Source: Proluteimonas luteida (lineage in GTDB: Bacteria; Pseudomonadota; Gammaproteobacteria; Xanthomonadales; Xanthomonadaceae). Taken from it: 64,000 bases of DNA. The stretch is from assembly GCF_021191695.1 (NCBI RefSeq), contig NZ_JAIWPT010000012.1, positions 1-64,000 on the forward strand, written 5' to 3'. The notes beneath the pieces were generated by a model that was given only the letters and a program-made list of their open reading frames with translations, had not been told where the DNA came from and searched no databases. The translations under genes were made by a program, and so were the position numbers. Numbering within the stretch: position 1 is the first letter of the stretch; each line of letters opens with the position of its first letter. Of the stretch, positions 8,548 through 17,968 are shown piece by piece.

Positions 8548-8605
8548 GGCGGTTCTCTTGTCTGTCGTTGGGGTGTGGCGACAGTGTCCGCCCCGATGAA
8601 CAGGC

Positions 8606-8629
8606 GCGCCTTGATCGCGATCAAGGCGC
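8606..8629. promoter_or_regulatory. FNR/ANR-type operator in the ompW-gap divergent region
   Basis: A perfect 24-bp palindrome contains TTGAT-CGCG-ATCAA at 8611-8624, an exact match to the FNR/ANR consensus TTGATNNNNATCAA, extended by GCGCC/GGCGC arms. Its centre lies about 70 bp from the ompW start and about 187 bp from the gap start. In Escherichia coli ompW is known to be FNR-controlled, so regulation of ompW by an oxygen-sensing FNR-family protein is the likely role; an effect on gap is possible but less clear. Confidence 0.7.
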
Positions 8630-8699
8630 AATGGCGGGTTTTGCGCTGCGGTGCGGGCGTTTCCGGGGCGCCGCGGCCGATGGCCCCGGACCGGCTTGC

Positions 8700-9809
<1,110 letters not shown>

Positions 9810-9837
9810 CCGCCACGGCTCCGCCGTGTATCCGGAG

Positions 9838-9866
9838 GCCCCGCGCAAGCGGGGCTTCTTGTTTTC
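9838..9866 (+). terminator. Rho-independent terminator of gap
   Basis: GCCCCGC (9838-9844), a GCAA tetraloop and GCGGGGC (9849-9855) form a 7-bp GC stem followed by TTCTTGTTTTC. It lies 29 bp after the gap stop. Confidence 0.9.
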
Positions 9867-9922
9867 GTGCGCGCGCTGGGTAATGTGGCGGGGCGCCGCA
9901 GGGGCGCAGACAGGATGCGTGC

Positions 9923-12739
9923 ATGGAAGGGGTGCTGGTGTTGCTGGGCCTGGCGCTGCTGCTGGTGCCGGTGCTGCTGGTCGTCGCGCTGGCGATGATC
10001 GCCGGGTTGCGCGGCCGGGTCGCCGATCTCGAACAGGCGGTCGAGGGTCTGCGGCGTGGCGCCGCGCAGGCGTCGGCCGCGGCATCGTCCGCGCCCGCAC
10101 AGGCGGCTGCCGGCCCGGCGCATAGCGGCGCCGCGGGCACCGGATATCCGGATGACGGCCGGGCCGGCCGCTACGGTGCCGACGACCCTGCGTCCGACGG
10201 CGTGCCGCCCATCGTGGAAACGCCACCACCGGCGCCGTACCGGCCCGATCCGCTCGATCCACTGGCAGCATCCGTGCGTCCCGCACCGCCGCCATTGCCG
10301 CCGGTGCCGCCGCGCGAGGCCTGGCACGATGCCGATGCCGCGCCGGCGCCGGTTCCACCCGCGCGCCCGCGGGCGCCGGATGCGCCGGATCCGCTCGCAA
10401 TCGCGCTGCGCGCCGTCAAACGCTGGTTCACCAGCGGCAACGTGCCGGTGAAGGTCGGCATGCTGGTGCTGTTCGCCGGCGTCGCCGCGCTGCTCAAGTA
10501 CGCCAGCGACCAGGGTTGGCTGACGCTGCCGATCGGCCTGCGCCTGGCCGGCATCGCCGCCGCGGCGGTCGCCGGCCTGGTGTTCGGCTGGCGCAAGCGC
10601 GACAGCCACCGCGCGTTCGCGCTGAGCCTGCAGGGCGGCATGATCGGCATCCTGCTGCTGGTCGTGTTCGCCGCGTTCCGGCTTTACGGCATGCTGCCGG
10701 CCGCCGCGGCGTTCGCGGCCAGCGTGGCGCTGGTCGCCGGTGCCGGCGTGCTGGCGGTGCTGCAGAACGCGAAGGCGCTCGCGGTGTTCGCGGTGCTGGC
10801 GGGCTTCCTCGCGCCGATCTGGCTGTCGACCGGCAGCGGCAACCACGTCGCGCTGTTCGGCTACTACGCAATGCTCAACGCGGCGATCCTCGGCATCGCC
10901 TGGTTCAGGTCGTGGCGCGTGCTGAACCTGCTGGGCTTCGCCTTCACCTTCGGCATCGGCATCCTGTGGGGCGTGCTGGACTACGACCCGGCGAAGTACG
11001 CGTCCACGCAGCCGTTCCTGCTGCTGTTCTTCCTGTTCTACCTGGCGATCCCGCTGCTGTACGCGCGGCGCATGCCGGCCGGCCGCCGCGACCTGATCGA
11101 CGGCTGCCTGGTGTTCGGCACGCCGCTGGTGGCGTTCTCGCTGCAGGCCGCGCTGCTGCGCTCGGACACGCTGGCGCTGGCGTTCTGCGCACTCGGCGTC
11201 GCGGCGCTGTACGCGGCGCTGGCATGGACGCTGCTGCGGCGGGAGAACTTCAACGCACTGGCGCAGTCGTATGCGCTGCTCGCGGTCGGGTTCGCGACGC
11301 TGGCGGTGCCGCTGGCGCTGTCGGCACAGGCGACGGCCTGCGTGTTCGCGCTGGAGGGTGCGGCGCTGGTGTGGCTGGGGCTGCGCCAGCAGCGCTGGCT
11401 GCCGCGGTTCACCGGCGGCGCATTGCAGGTCGCCGCCGCGGTGACGTTCGCACTCGCCGCCGGCGGTCACGTCGTCCCGGCCTCGGCCATGCCGTTCCTG
11501 CACGGATTGTTCGCCGGTGCGCTGATCATCGCGCTGGCCGGCTTCGCGATCGCATGGTGCTGCCGCGGCGCCGGGCGCATGCACGTCGCGCTGTTCGCCT
11601 ATCTGTGGGCGGTGGCGTGGTGGGTCGGCGCGTTCTCCGCCGAGATCGTGCGCGTGGTGCCGTGGCGCTCGGTCCCGGATGCGCTGCTGGCGCTGGCCGC
11701 GGTCAGCGGCTGGATCGCCGCCGAACTGCACCGCCGGCACCCGGCGCGCGCGCTCGGTGCGACATTGCTCGCCGCGCTGCTGGTCGCGGCGCCGCTGGCG
11801 CTGTGGCAGGTCGCATTGAACGGCCAGCCGTTCGCCGGTACCGGCCTGTGGGCATGGCTGGTGTTCGCCGTGCTCGGGGTCCGCGGACTGGTCTGCCTGC
11901 GGACCGGAGACGATGCCGGGATCGCCCGCGCGGCGCAGTTCGTCTGGTGGCTGCTGTGGCCGCTGGTGGCCTCGCTGCTGCTGCGGCACGTGGCGCTGCA
12001 GACCGGACGGGCCCTGCCCGACGGGCTGGGCGACGGCTGGGCCGCGGTGGCGCTGGCACTGCCGTGGCTGCTGCTCGCGGCGGTGTCGCTGCGGCGCTGG
12101 TCCTGGCTGGCGGCGCCGCTGGGGACGCGCTTCGACCCGATGCGCGCCCCGCTGCAGGCGGTGGTGTTCCTCGGCCTGCTGGCGGGCTGGCTGGTGGCGC
12201 TGCGGATGCCGGGCGCCAGCACGCCGCTGCCGTGGATCGCGGTGCTCAATCCGCTGGATCTGCTGCAGGGCGCGGTGCTGCTGCTGGTCGCGCAGTGGTC
12301 GTGGTCGGCCGCGATGCCGGACGCGGTGCGGCGCGCACGGGTACCGGTGCTGGCGGCGCTGGCCTTCCTGCTGGTCACCGCGATCACCCTGCGCGGCGCC
12401 CATCACTGGGGCGGCGTCGACTGGAGCCTGCGGCTGTCGTCGAGCAGCCTGGCGCAGACCAGCCTGACCGTGGTCTGGAGCATTCTCGGCGTGTTCGGCT
12501 GGGTCGTCGGCTCGCGCCGCGGCCAGCGCCTGCTGTGGCTGGCGGGCGCGGCGCTGATGGCGATCGTGCTGGCGAAGCTGGTGCTCGTCGACCGCGGGCA
12601 TCTCGGCAACCTGTGGGGCATCGGCTCGTTCATCGCCTATGGCCTGCTGTGCACGGTGGTGGGTTTCTTCGCACCGGCGCCGCCGCGCGCGGCCGGCGGA
12701 GACGAGATCGACGGGACATCGGAGGAAGCGAAGGCATGA
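9923..12739 (+). CDS. DUF2339 family polytopic membrane protein
   Basis: The 938-residue protein fits the DUF2339 family, large inner-membrane proteins of unknown function. An N-terminal anchor (residues about 4-26) is followed by a short helix ADLEQAVEGLRR and an Ala/Pro-rich linker to about residue 160. VKVGMLVLFAGVAALLKYA begins the membrane domain, which holds more than twenty hydrophobic helices to the end. A YDPAKYASTQPFL loop and the final HLGNLWGIGSFIAYGL segment are conserved-looking. Its TGA overlaps the ATG of the DUF3999 gene (ATGA), so the two are translated together. Neither the sequence nor the neighbours give a substrate. Confidence 0.88.
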   Translation: MEGVLVLLGLALLLVPVLLVVALAMIAGLRGRVADLEQAVEGLRRGAAQASAAASSAPAQAAAGPAHSGAAGTGYPDDGRAGRYGADDPASDGVPPIVETPPPAPYRPDPLDPLAASVRPAPPPLPPVPPREAWHDADAAPAPVPPARPRAPDAPDPLAIALRAVKRWFTSGNVPVKVGMLVLFAGVAALLKYASDQGWLTLPIGLRLAGIAAAAVAGLVFGWRKRDSHRAFALSLQGGMIGILLLVVFAAFRLYGMLPAAAAFAASVALVAGAGVLAVLQNAKALAVFAVLAGFLAPIWLSTGSGNHVALFGYYAMLNAAILGIAWFRSWRVLNLLGFAFTFGIGILWGVLDYDPAKYASTQPFLLLFFLFYLAIPLLYARRMPAGRRDLIDGCLVFGTPLVAFSLQAALLRSDTLALAFCALGVAALYAALAWTLLRRENFNALAQSYALLAVGFATLAVPLALSAQATACVFALEGAALVWLGLRQQRWLPRFTGGALQVAAAVTFALAAGGHVVPASAMPFLHGLFAGALIIALAGFAIAWCCRGAGRMHVALFAYLWAVAWWVGAFSAEIVRVVPWRSVPDALLALAAVSGWIAAELHRRHPARALGATLLAALLVAAPLALWQVALNGQPFAGTGLWAWLVFAVLGVRGLVCLRTGDDAGIARAAQFVWWLLWPLVASLLLRHVALQTGRALPDGLGDGWAAVALALPWLLLAAVSLRRWSWLAAPLGTRFDPMRAPLQAVVFLGLLAGWLVALRMPGASTPLPWIAVLNPLDLLQGAVLLLVAQWSWSAAMPDAVRRARVPVLAALAFLLVTAITLRGAHHWGGVDWSLRLSSSSLAQTSLTVVWSILGVFGWVVGSRRGQRLLWLAGAALMAIVLAKLVLVDRGHLGNLWGIGSFIAYGLLCTVVGFFAPAPPRAAGGDEIDGTSEEAKA

Positions 12740-14079
12740 AGCGTCTGATCGCACTGTGCGGCCTGGCGCCGCTGCTGGCCCTGGCCGGGCCGCGCGAGGA
12801 TTACGTGCAGGCTTGGACCCTCGTGCCCGGTACGGCCGACGCCGGCGCCTACCGGGTGACGCTCGACGAGGCGGTCTATCGCAGCGTGCAGCGCTCGGAC
12901 CTCGGCGATCTGGACGTGATCAACGCCGACGGCGCCAGCGTGCCGGCGGCGCTGGTCGCGTCGCCCACGGCGGCGGGCGCGGCGCGCACCGTCGAACTGC
13001 GCTGGTTCCCGCTGCCGGCGTCGGCCGGCGATGCGCAGGACGACCTGTCGGTCATCAGTACCCGCAGCGACGACGGCCGGGTGCTGCGGGTCGAAGCGCG
13101 CGGCACCGCGACGCCGGCGCGCGGCCCGGCCTGGCTGGTCGATGCCAGCCAGCTGCGCGAGCCGGTCGAGGCGGTCGAACTGCACTGGGACGATGGCGGC
13201 GTCGAGGCGGGCTACCGCGTCGAGGGCAGCGACGACCTGCGCGACTGGCGCCTGCTGCACGCCGATGCGCCGATGCTGGACCTGCAACGCGACGGCCAGC
13301 GGCTGCGGCAGGGCCGCATCCCGGTCGGCGGCGCGCACCGCTACCTGCGGCTGACGCCGGTGCGCGGGACCATGGCGCCGGCACTGACCGGCGTCGCGGC
13401 GGTACTGGCGCCGCGGTCGCAGCCCCGGGCCTGGTCGTGGATCGCACTCGAGGGCCGTGCAGTGACCGAACAGGGGCGCACGGTGTTCGACTATGTGCTG
13501 CCGGGACGTTTCCCGGTCGCCAGCGTCGACCTGCAGGTGGTCGGCAACAGCGCCGCGCGCTGGACCCTGCGCAGCCGCGACGGCGACGACGGCACATGGC
13601 AACTGCGCGCCGGCCCGTGGGTCGCGTTCAACGTGCGCGGCGACGGTCGCGAGGACCGCTCGCCACCGCAGGCGCTGGCCGGACCGGTCCGCGACCGCCA
13701 GTGGCGCCTGCACAGCGAAGGCCCGGCGGGCGAGGCCGCGCCGGTGCTGCGGCTGGGCTACCAGCCGGAGACGCTGGTGTTCCTCGCGCAGGGGCCGGGG
13801 CCGTTCGCACTGGCCGCCGGCAGCGCCCGTGCGACACGCGCCGATGCTCCGGTGTCGGACCTGCTCGGCGCGCTGCGCCGCCAGCATGGCGACGACTGGC
13901 AGCCGGCGCCGGCCACGCTGGCGGCGACGCCGACCGTACTGGCCGGCGAGGCCGCGCTGCAGCCGCCGGACACGCCGCGCGACTGGACGCAGTGGCTGCT
14001 GTGGGCGGTGCTGCTGGCAGGCGTCGGACTGGTGGTGGCGTTCGCGATGCAGCTGCTGCGGCGGCCGCGCGCCGGTTGA
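12736..14079 (+). CDS. DUF3999 family exported, membrane-anchored protein
   Basis: The 447-residue protein has a signal peptide ([15 protein letters not shown]), a periplasmic part predicted to be beta-rich (several short strands such as [10 protein letters not shown] and [20 protein letters not shown]), and one C-terminal transmembrane helix ([18 protein letters not shown]) with an Arg-rich cytoplasmic end. This fits DUF3999, commonly found next to DUF2339. ATGA overlap with the upstream gene supports a stable pair, perhaps a membrane complex with ModC-free transport or envelope role; that role is conjecture. A 12-bp palindrome and a long repeat follow the stop. Confidence 0.85.
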   Translation: MKRLIALCGLAPLLALAGPREDYVQAWTLVPGTADAGAYRVTLDEAVYRSVQRSDLGDLDVINADGASVPAALVASPTAAGAARTVELRWFPLPASAGDAQDDLSVISTRSDDGRVLRVEARGTATPARGPAWLVDASQLREPVEAVELHWDDGGVEAGYRVEGSDDLRDWRLLHADAPMLDLQRDGQRLRQGRIPVGGAHRYLRLTPVRGTMAPALTGVAAVLAPRSQPRAWSWIALEGRAVTEQGRTVFDYVLPGRFPVASVDLQVVGNSAARWTLRSRDGDDGTWQLRAGPWVAFNVRGDGREDRSPPQALAGPVRDRQWRLHSEGPAGEAAPVLRLGYQPETLVFLAQGPGPFALAAGSARATRADAPVSDLLGALRRQHGDDWQPAPATLAATPTVLAGEAALQPPDTPRDWTQWLLWAVLLAGVGLVVAFAMQLLRRPRAG

Positions 14080-14695
14080 TGCGGTTGCCGCCGGGCGGGG
14101 CAGCCGAACGTTCGGGGAACGGTCACTCCGATCCGCCGCAGGTCGGCCCCCCGCGGCCGACGTGCGCGGTGGCCGCGGTCGCGAGGTGTCGGGGGGACCC
14201 GGCGCGGCTTGCGGGGCGTCCCGGCGTCGGGGGCGTTGCCCCGACCTACGATCGGGACATCCCGGGAGTCGGAGAAGACGGCCACTCCGATCCTGCCGTA
14301 GGTCGGCCCCACGCGGCCGACGTGCGCGGTGTCCGGGTTCGCGAGGTGTCGGGACCCGACGCGGCCTGCGGGGCGTCCTGGCGTCGGGGGCGTTGCCCCG
14401 ACCTACGATCGGGGAATCCCGGGAATTGGAGAAGAGCCCGAAAGAGGCCGGAACAGGTCCCTCGCTACGCTCGGGACGACAGGTGGAATCGGTCGCCTTG
14501 GTGCGATCGGGACGTTGTCATGAGCGCTCGCGCTTTTCCGGCGCGGTTTGCCTGCACCGGCGCCGGCATCGACAATGGCGCCCCACTCTCGGCCAGCGCG
14601 TCGCGCCTCAGGTTCAGGCGCAGGTGCAGGTGCACCGGCGTCGTGCCACGCATGGCGCAGTTTCCTTTCTCCCTTCCGAAGCGAGTCCAGATTCC
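14080..14695. other. Gene-free stretch before pgk
   Basis: This 616-bp stretch has no convincing gene. It holds a perfect 12-bp palindrome CCGAACGTTCGG (14104-14115, possibly the end of the DUF3999 transcript), two tandem 158-bp repeat copies (14119-14434), a CTCGCTACGCTCGGGACGACA motif-like remnant near 14461, and about 230 bp of low-information sequence before pgk. Short frames here overlap the repeats and lack signals. No clear pgk promoter was found. Confidence 0.6.
14119..14434. repeat. Tandem pair of a ~158-bp intergenic repeat (TAGGTCGG family)
   Basis: Copy 1 (14119-14277) and copy 2 (14278-14434) align over their full length, sharing CACTCCGATC, GCGGCCGACGTGCGCGGT, GCGAGGTGTCGGG, GGCGTCGGGGGCGTTGCC and CCGACCTACGATCGGG with scattered substitutions. 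Parts of the unit recur inverted at 25934-26000 and as a short form at 51021-51054. Within each copy GGTCGG/CCGACC arms could pair. It is dispersed intergenic repeat DNA with no coding content. Confidence 0.85.
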
Positions 14696-15877
14696 ATGAC
14701 CATCGTCCGCATGTCCGACCTCGACCTTTCCGGCAAGCGCGTATTGATCCGGGAAGACCTCAACGTCCCGGTCGACGCCGGCAAGGTCGTTTCCGACCAG
14801 CGCATCCTCGCCGCGTTGCCGACGTTGAAACAGGCGCTGGCGCAGGGCGCGGCGGTGATGGTGATGTCGCACCTGGGACGTCCGAAGGAGGGCAGCTGGA
14901 GCGAGGCCGACTCGCTGGCACCCGTGGCCGCGCGCCTGTCGGAGCTGCTCGGCATCGACGTGCCGCTGGTGCGCGACTGGGTCGATGGCGTCGAGGTCGC
15001 GCCCGGCCAGCTGGTGCTGCTGGAGAACTGCCGCATGAATGTCGGCGAGAAGGCCGACGACGAGGCGCTGGCGAAGAAGTACGCCGCGCTGTGCGACGTG
15101 TTCGTCATGGACGCGTTCGGCACCGCGCACCGTGCGCAGGCCTCGACCCATGGCGTGATCCGTTTCGCGAAGCAGGTCGCCGGCGGGCCGCTGCTGATGG
15201 CCGAGCTCGATGCGCTGGCCCGCGCGCTGGACAAGCCGGCGCGGCCGCTGCTGGCGATCGTCGCCGGCAGCAAGGTCTCGACCAAGCTCGAGCTGCTGTC
15301 GTCGCTGGTCGACAAGGTGGACCAGCTGATCGTCGGCGGCGGCATCGCCAACACCTTCATCGCCGCGCTCGGCCACGATGTCGGCAAGTCGCTGGTCGAG
15401 GCCGACCTGCTGGACACCGCGAGGCAGATCATGGCCGATGCGCGCGCGCGCGGCGCCGAGATCCCGGTGCCGACCGACGTCGTCGTCGCCCCGGCCTTCG
15501 CCGCCGATGCGCCGGCGACGGTCAAGGCCGTCGACGCGGTCGGTCCCGAGGACATGATCCTCGACATCGGCCCGGACACGGCCGCGCGCTACGCCGCGAT
15601 GATCGCCTCGGCCGGCACCGTGGTCTGGAACGGCCCGGTCGGCGTGTTCGAGTTCGACGCCTTCGGCAAGGGCACCGAGGCGCTGGCGCGCGCGATCGCG
15701 ACGTCGAAGGCGTTCTCGATCGCCGGCGGCGGCGACACCCTGGCCGCGGTCGACAAGTACGGCATCGCCGCCGACGTGTCGTACATCTCCACCGGCGGCG
15801 GCGCGTTCCTCGAGTTCCTCGAAGGCAAGACGCTGCCGGCGGTCGCCGCGCTCGAGGCGCGCGGCGACCGGCACTGA
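14696..15877 (+). CDS. pgk: Phosphoglycerate kinase
   Basis: The 393-residue enzyme transfers phosphate from 1,3-bisphosphoglycerate to [17 protein letters not shown] is the N-terminal substrate segment, SHLGRPKEG the basic-patch loop, [12 protein letters not shown] and [13 protein letters not shown] further N-domain signatures; in the C-domain [30 protein letters not shown] and IAGGGDT form the nucleotide site. Length matches the family. ATG at 14696 gives [10 protein letters not shown]; a second ATG at 14711 would remove five residues and is also acceptable. It lies between the DUF3999 gene and pyk in a loose glycolytic cluster but is separated from both by non-coding DNA. Confidence 0.97.
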   Translation: MTIVRMSDLDLSGKRVLIREDLNVPVDAGKVVSDQRILAALPTLKQALAQGAAVMVMSHLGRPKEGSWSEADSLAPVAARLSELLGIDVPLVRDWVDGVEVAPGQLVLLENCRMNVGEKADDEALAKKYAALCDVFVMDAFGTAHRAQASTHGVIRFAKQVAGGPLLMAELDALARALDKPARPLLAIVAGSKVSTKLELLSSLVDKVDQLIVGGGIANTFIAALGHDVGKSLVEADLLDTARQIMADARARGAEIPVPTDVVVAPAFAADAPATVKAVDAVGPEDMILDIGPDTAARYAAMIASAGTVVWNGPVGVFEFDAFGKGTEALARAIATSKAFSIAGGGDTLAAVDKYGIAADVSYISTGGGAFLEFLEGKTLPAVAALEARGDRH

Positions 15878-16048
15878 CCCTAACGGCCGGCGTCGCGCAT
15901 TCACGAGGGCAACCGTCGCATGCGGAGCGGGGCCGGCGTCGCGGAAGCGCGCATCCACGGCGGCGATTGACGCTTCGTTGATCCCGCCGCCAGCCGGACC
16001 TGCGACGCTGGCGCCGCGGCGATCGGCCGCGTGCAGGAGGGAGAGGAA

Positions 16049-16267
16049 ATGAGGACACGTACCCGATGGGGCCTCGCCGCGCTTGCGGCCTGCCTGCTGG
16101 CCGGTGCCGGCATCGCCGGCGCCAACGGCTTCCCCGGCGCCTACATGTACTACGACGACAACGGCGCGCTGGTCGGCGAGCAGACCTTCGGCTGCAATCC
16201 CAACCAGGCCTGGGGCGTGGTGACCGAACACCGCCGCGTCCGCGCGGGCTGTGGCGTCTCGATGTAG
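16049..16267 (+). CDS. Small secreted DUF6289-like protein
   Basis: This 72-residue product has a basic N-terminus (MRTRTRW), a hydrophobic signal core (LAALAACLLAGAGIAGA) and a mature part of about 47 residues rich in Tyr (AYMYYDDNG) with two Cys, in FGCNPN and AGCGVSM, that could form a disulfide. The layout resembles DUF6289, small exported proteins of unknown role common in Lysobacteraceae. The start at 16049 has a strong GGAGGGAGAGG just upstream; an in-frame ATG at 16031 lacks that. A hairpin terminator follows 11 bp after the stop. It lies alone between pgk and pyk. Confidence 0.7.
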   Translation: MRTRTRWGLAALAACLLAGAGIAGANGFPGAYMYYDDNGALVGEQTFGCNPNQAWGVVTEHRRVRAGCGVSM

Positions 16268-16278
16268 CGTCCGCCTCC

Positions 16279-16312
16279 GACGGCACGCGCGCCGCATGTG
16301 CGCGTGCCGTTT
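16279..16312 (+). terminator. Hairpin terminator after the small secreted protein
   Basis: An 11-bp perfect stem, ACGGCACGCGC (16279-16289) with GCGCGTGCCGT (16299-16309), and a 9-base loop are followed by TTCCC. The T-run is short, but position just after the stop supports termination. Confidence 0.65.
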
Positions 16313-16342
16313 CCCGCGCGGGCACGTGCCGCCCGGTGGACA

Positions 16343-16355
16343 TAGAATCGCGGGA
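16343..16355 (+). promoter_or_regulatory. pyk -10 box placing the start site at the ATG (leaderless mRNA)
   Basis: TAGAAT (16343-16348) lies so that the usual start point, about 7 bases after its last base, falls on the A of the pyk ATG (16355). There is no Shine-Dalgarno sequence in the six bases between. This predicts a leaderless pyk transcript. Confidence 0.5.
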
Positions 16356-17842
16356 TGACCAGGACCGAACTGCCCCTGCCGGCGCATCGCCGCCGTACCC
16401 GCATCCTCGCCACGCTCGGCCCCGCGACCGACGCCCCTGGCGTCCTCGATGCCCTGATCGCCGCGGGCGTCAACGCCGTGCGGCTCAACTTCTCGCATGG
16501 CGATCCGGCCTCGCAGAAGGTGCGCGCCGAGGCCGTGCGCGAGGCCGCGCATCGTGCCGGGGTCGAGATCGGCATCCTCGCCGACCTGCCGGGACCGAAG
16601 ATCCGCATCGAGACCTTCGCCGACGGCCGCGTGCAGCTGCGCGCCGGCGCGCGCTTCGACCTGGTCGCGGATCCGGCGGCGCCGCCCGGCACCGTCGACC
16701 AGGTCGGCGTCAGCTACCTCGGCCTGCCGCAGGACGTGGCGCCGGGCGACGTGCTGCTGCTCGACGACGGCCTGGTGCAGCTGCAGGTCGCCGCGGTCGA
16801 TGGCGCGCGCATCGTCACCACGGTGCTCAACGACGGCGTGCTGTCGAACCGCAAGGGGCTCAACAAGCAGGGCGGCGGGCTGTCGCTCGGCGCGTTGACC
16901 GACCACGACCGCGACCTGATCGCGGTCGCGGCGGAGATCGGCGTCGACTTCATCGCGGTATCGTTCTGCCGCAATGCCGACGACATGAACGAGGCGCGCG
17001 CGATCGCCCGCGCGCACGGCTGCGATGCCGCGCTGGTGTCGAAGATCGAGCGTACCGAGGCGATCGAGCATCTCGCCGAGATCATCGACGCCAGCGACGT
17101 GGTCATGGTCGCGCGCGGCGACCTGGGCGTGGAGATCGGCGATGCCGAACTGCCCGGCCTGCAGAAGAAGATCATCCGCGAGTCGCTGGCACGCAACAAG
17201 GTCGTCATCACCGCGACCCAGATGCTGCAGTCGATGGTCGAGAGCCCGATGCCGACCCGCGCCGAAGTGCTCGACGTCGCCAACTCGGTCATCGACGGCA
17301 CCGATGCGGTGATGCTGTCGGCCGAAACCGCCGCCGGCGCGTATCCGGTGCGCGCGGTCGAGGCGATGGCGCGCATCTGCGTCGGCGCCGAACGCCAGTT
17401 CGCCCACGACACCGACTTCGAGCAGGCCCAGCGCAACCTCGAACGGGCCGACCACGCGATCGCGATGGCGGCGATGTTCCTGTCCGAGCACATCGGCGTC
17501 GGCGCGATCGTCGCGATGACCGAGTCCGGCGGCACCGCGCGCTACCTGTCGCGCTTCCGCGGCGGGCCGTCGATCTATGCGTTCTCGCGCCACGACGGCG
17601 CGCGCCGGCGCATGTCGTTGATGCGCGACGTGTTCCCCTTCGACTACGACAGCCGCGGCCAGACGCCGCGCGAGGCGGCCCGCGGCAGCGTGCGGCTGCT
17701 GGTCGACGGCGGCTACCTCGGCCCCGGCGAACGCGTGGTGTTCACCAGCGGCGAGCACATGGAGACCCACGGCGCGACCAACACCCTGCGCCTGCTGCAG
17801 GTCGGCGCCGACGGCCATGCCGAGGGACTGGGGGAACTGTAG
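16355..17842 (+). CDS. pyk: Pyruvate kinase
   Basis: The 495-residue enzyme makes pyruvate and ATP from phosphoenolpyruvate. TRILATLGPAT and NAVRLNFSHGD form the N-terminal substrate part, ILADLPGPKIR opens the B domain, VSKIERTEAIEHL holds the catalytic Lys, and VARGDLGVEIG with ITATQMLQSM complete the barrel active site. A C-terminal allosteric domain follows from about residue 355, including MTESGGTARYLSRFR. Length matches bacterial enzymes. It has no visible ribosome-binding site and a -10 box directly upstream, consistent with a leaderless message. It precedes the aldolase gene by 126 bp. Confidence 0.96.
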   Translation: MTRTELPLPAHRRRTRILATLGPATDAPGVLDALIAAGVNAVRLNFSHGDPASQKVRAEAVREAAHRAGVEIGILADLPGPKIRIETFADGRVQLRAGARFDLVADPAAPPGTVDQVGVSYLGLPQDVAPGDVLLLDDGLVQLQVAAVDGARIVTTVLNDGVLSNRKGLNKQGGGLSLGALTDHDRDLIAVAAEIGVDFIAVSFCRNADDMNEARAIARAHGCDAALVSKIERTEAIEHLAEIIDASDVVMVARGDLGVEIGDAELPGLQKKIIRESLARNKVVITATQMLQSMVESPMPTRAEVLDVANSVIDGTDAVMLSAETAAGAYPVRAVEAMARICVGAERQFAHDTDFEQAQRNLERADHAIAMAAMFLSEHIGVGAIVAMTESGGTARYLSRFRGGPSIYAFSRHDGARRRMSLMRDVFPFDYDSRGQTPREAARGSVRLLVDGGYLGPGERVVFTSGEHMETHGATNTLRLLQVGADGHAEGLGEL

Positions 17843-17930
17843 CCGGCGCCGCCTCCGCCCCGGCGCGGGGAAACCGCCCCGGGCGTTTGTCCGGCACCGG
17901 CGCCGTCCCGGTCCGGCGGGGTTCGCGGGC

Positions 17931-17936
17931 TATAAT
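17931..17936 (+). promoter_or_regulatory. -10 box of the aldolase gene
   Basis: A consensus TATAAT stands 33 bp before the fba ATG, in sequence otherwise almost free of AT runs. A matching -35 is not obvious. The expected start site near 17943 gives a leader of about 26 bases. Confidence 0.6.
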
Positions 17937-17968
17937 TCCGCTTCTTTCCTGCAGCCGAACCCGCCGAC

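Noticed and set aside
14521..14699. Small frame beginning [10 protein letters not shown] before pgk
   Set aside because: Composition and position suggest chance; no ribosome-binding site or family resemblance, and it overlaps the pgk start.
17821..17930. Possible terminator after pyk
   Set aside because: Only a 5-bp CGGGG/CCCCG stem with little T follows; too weak to annotate.
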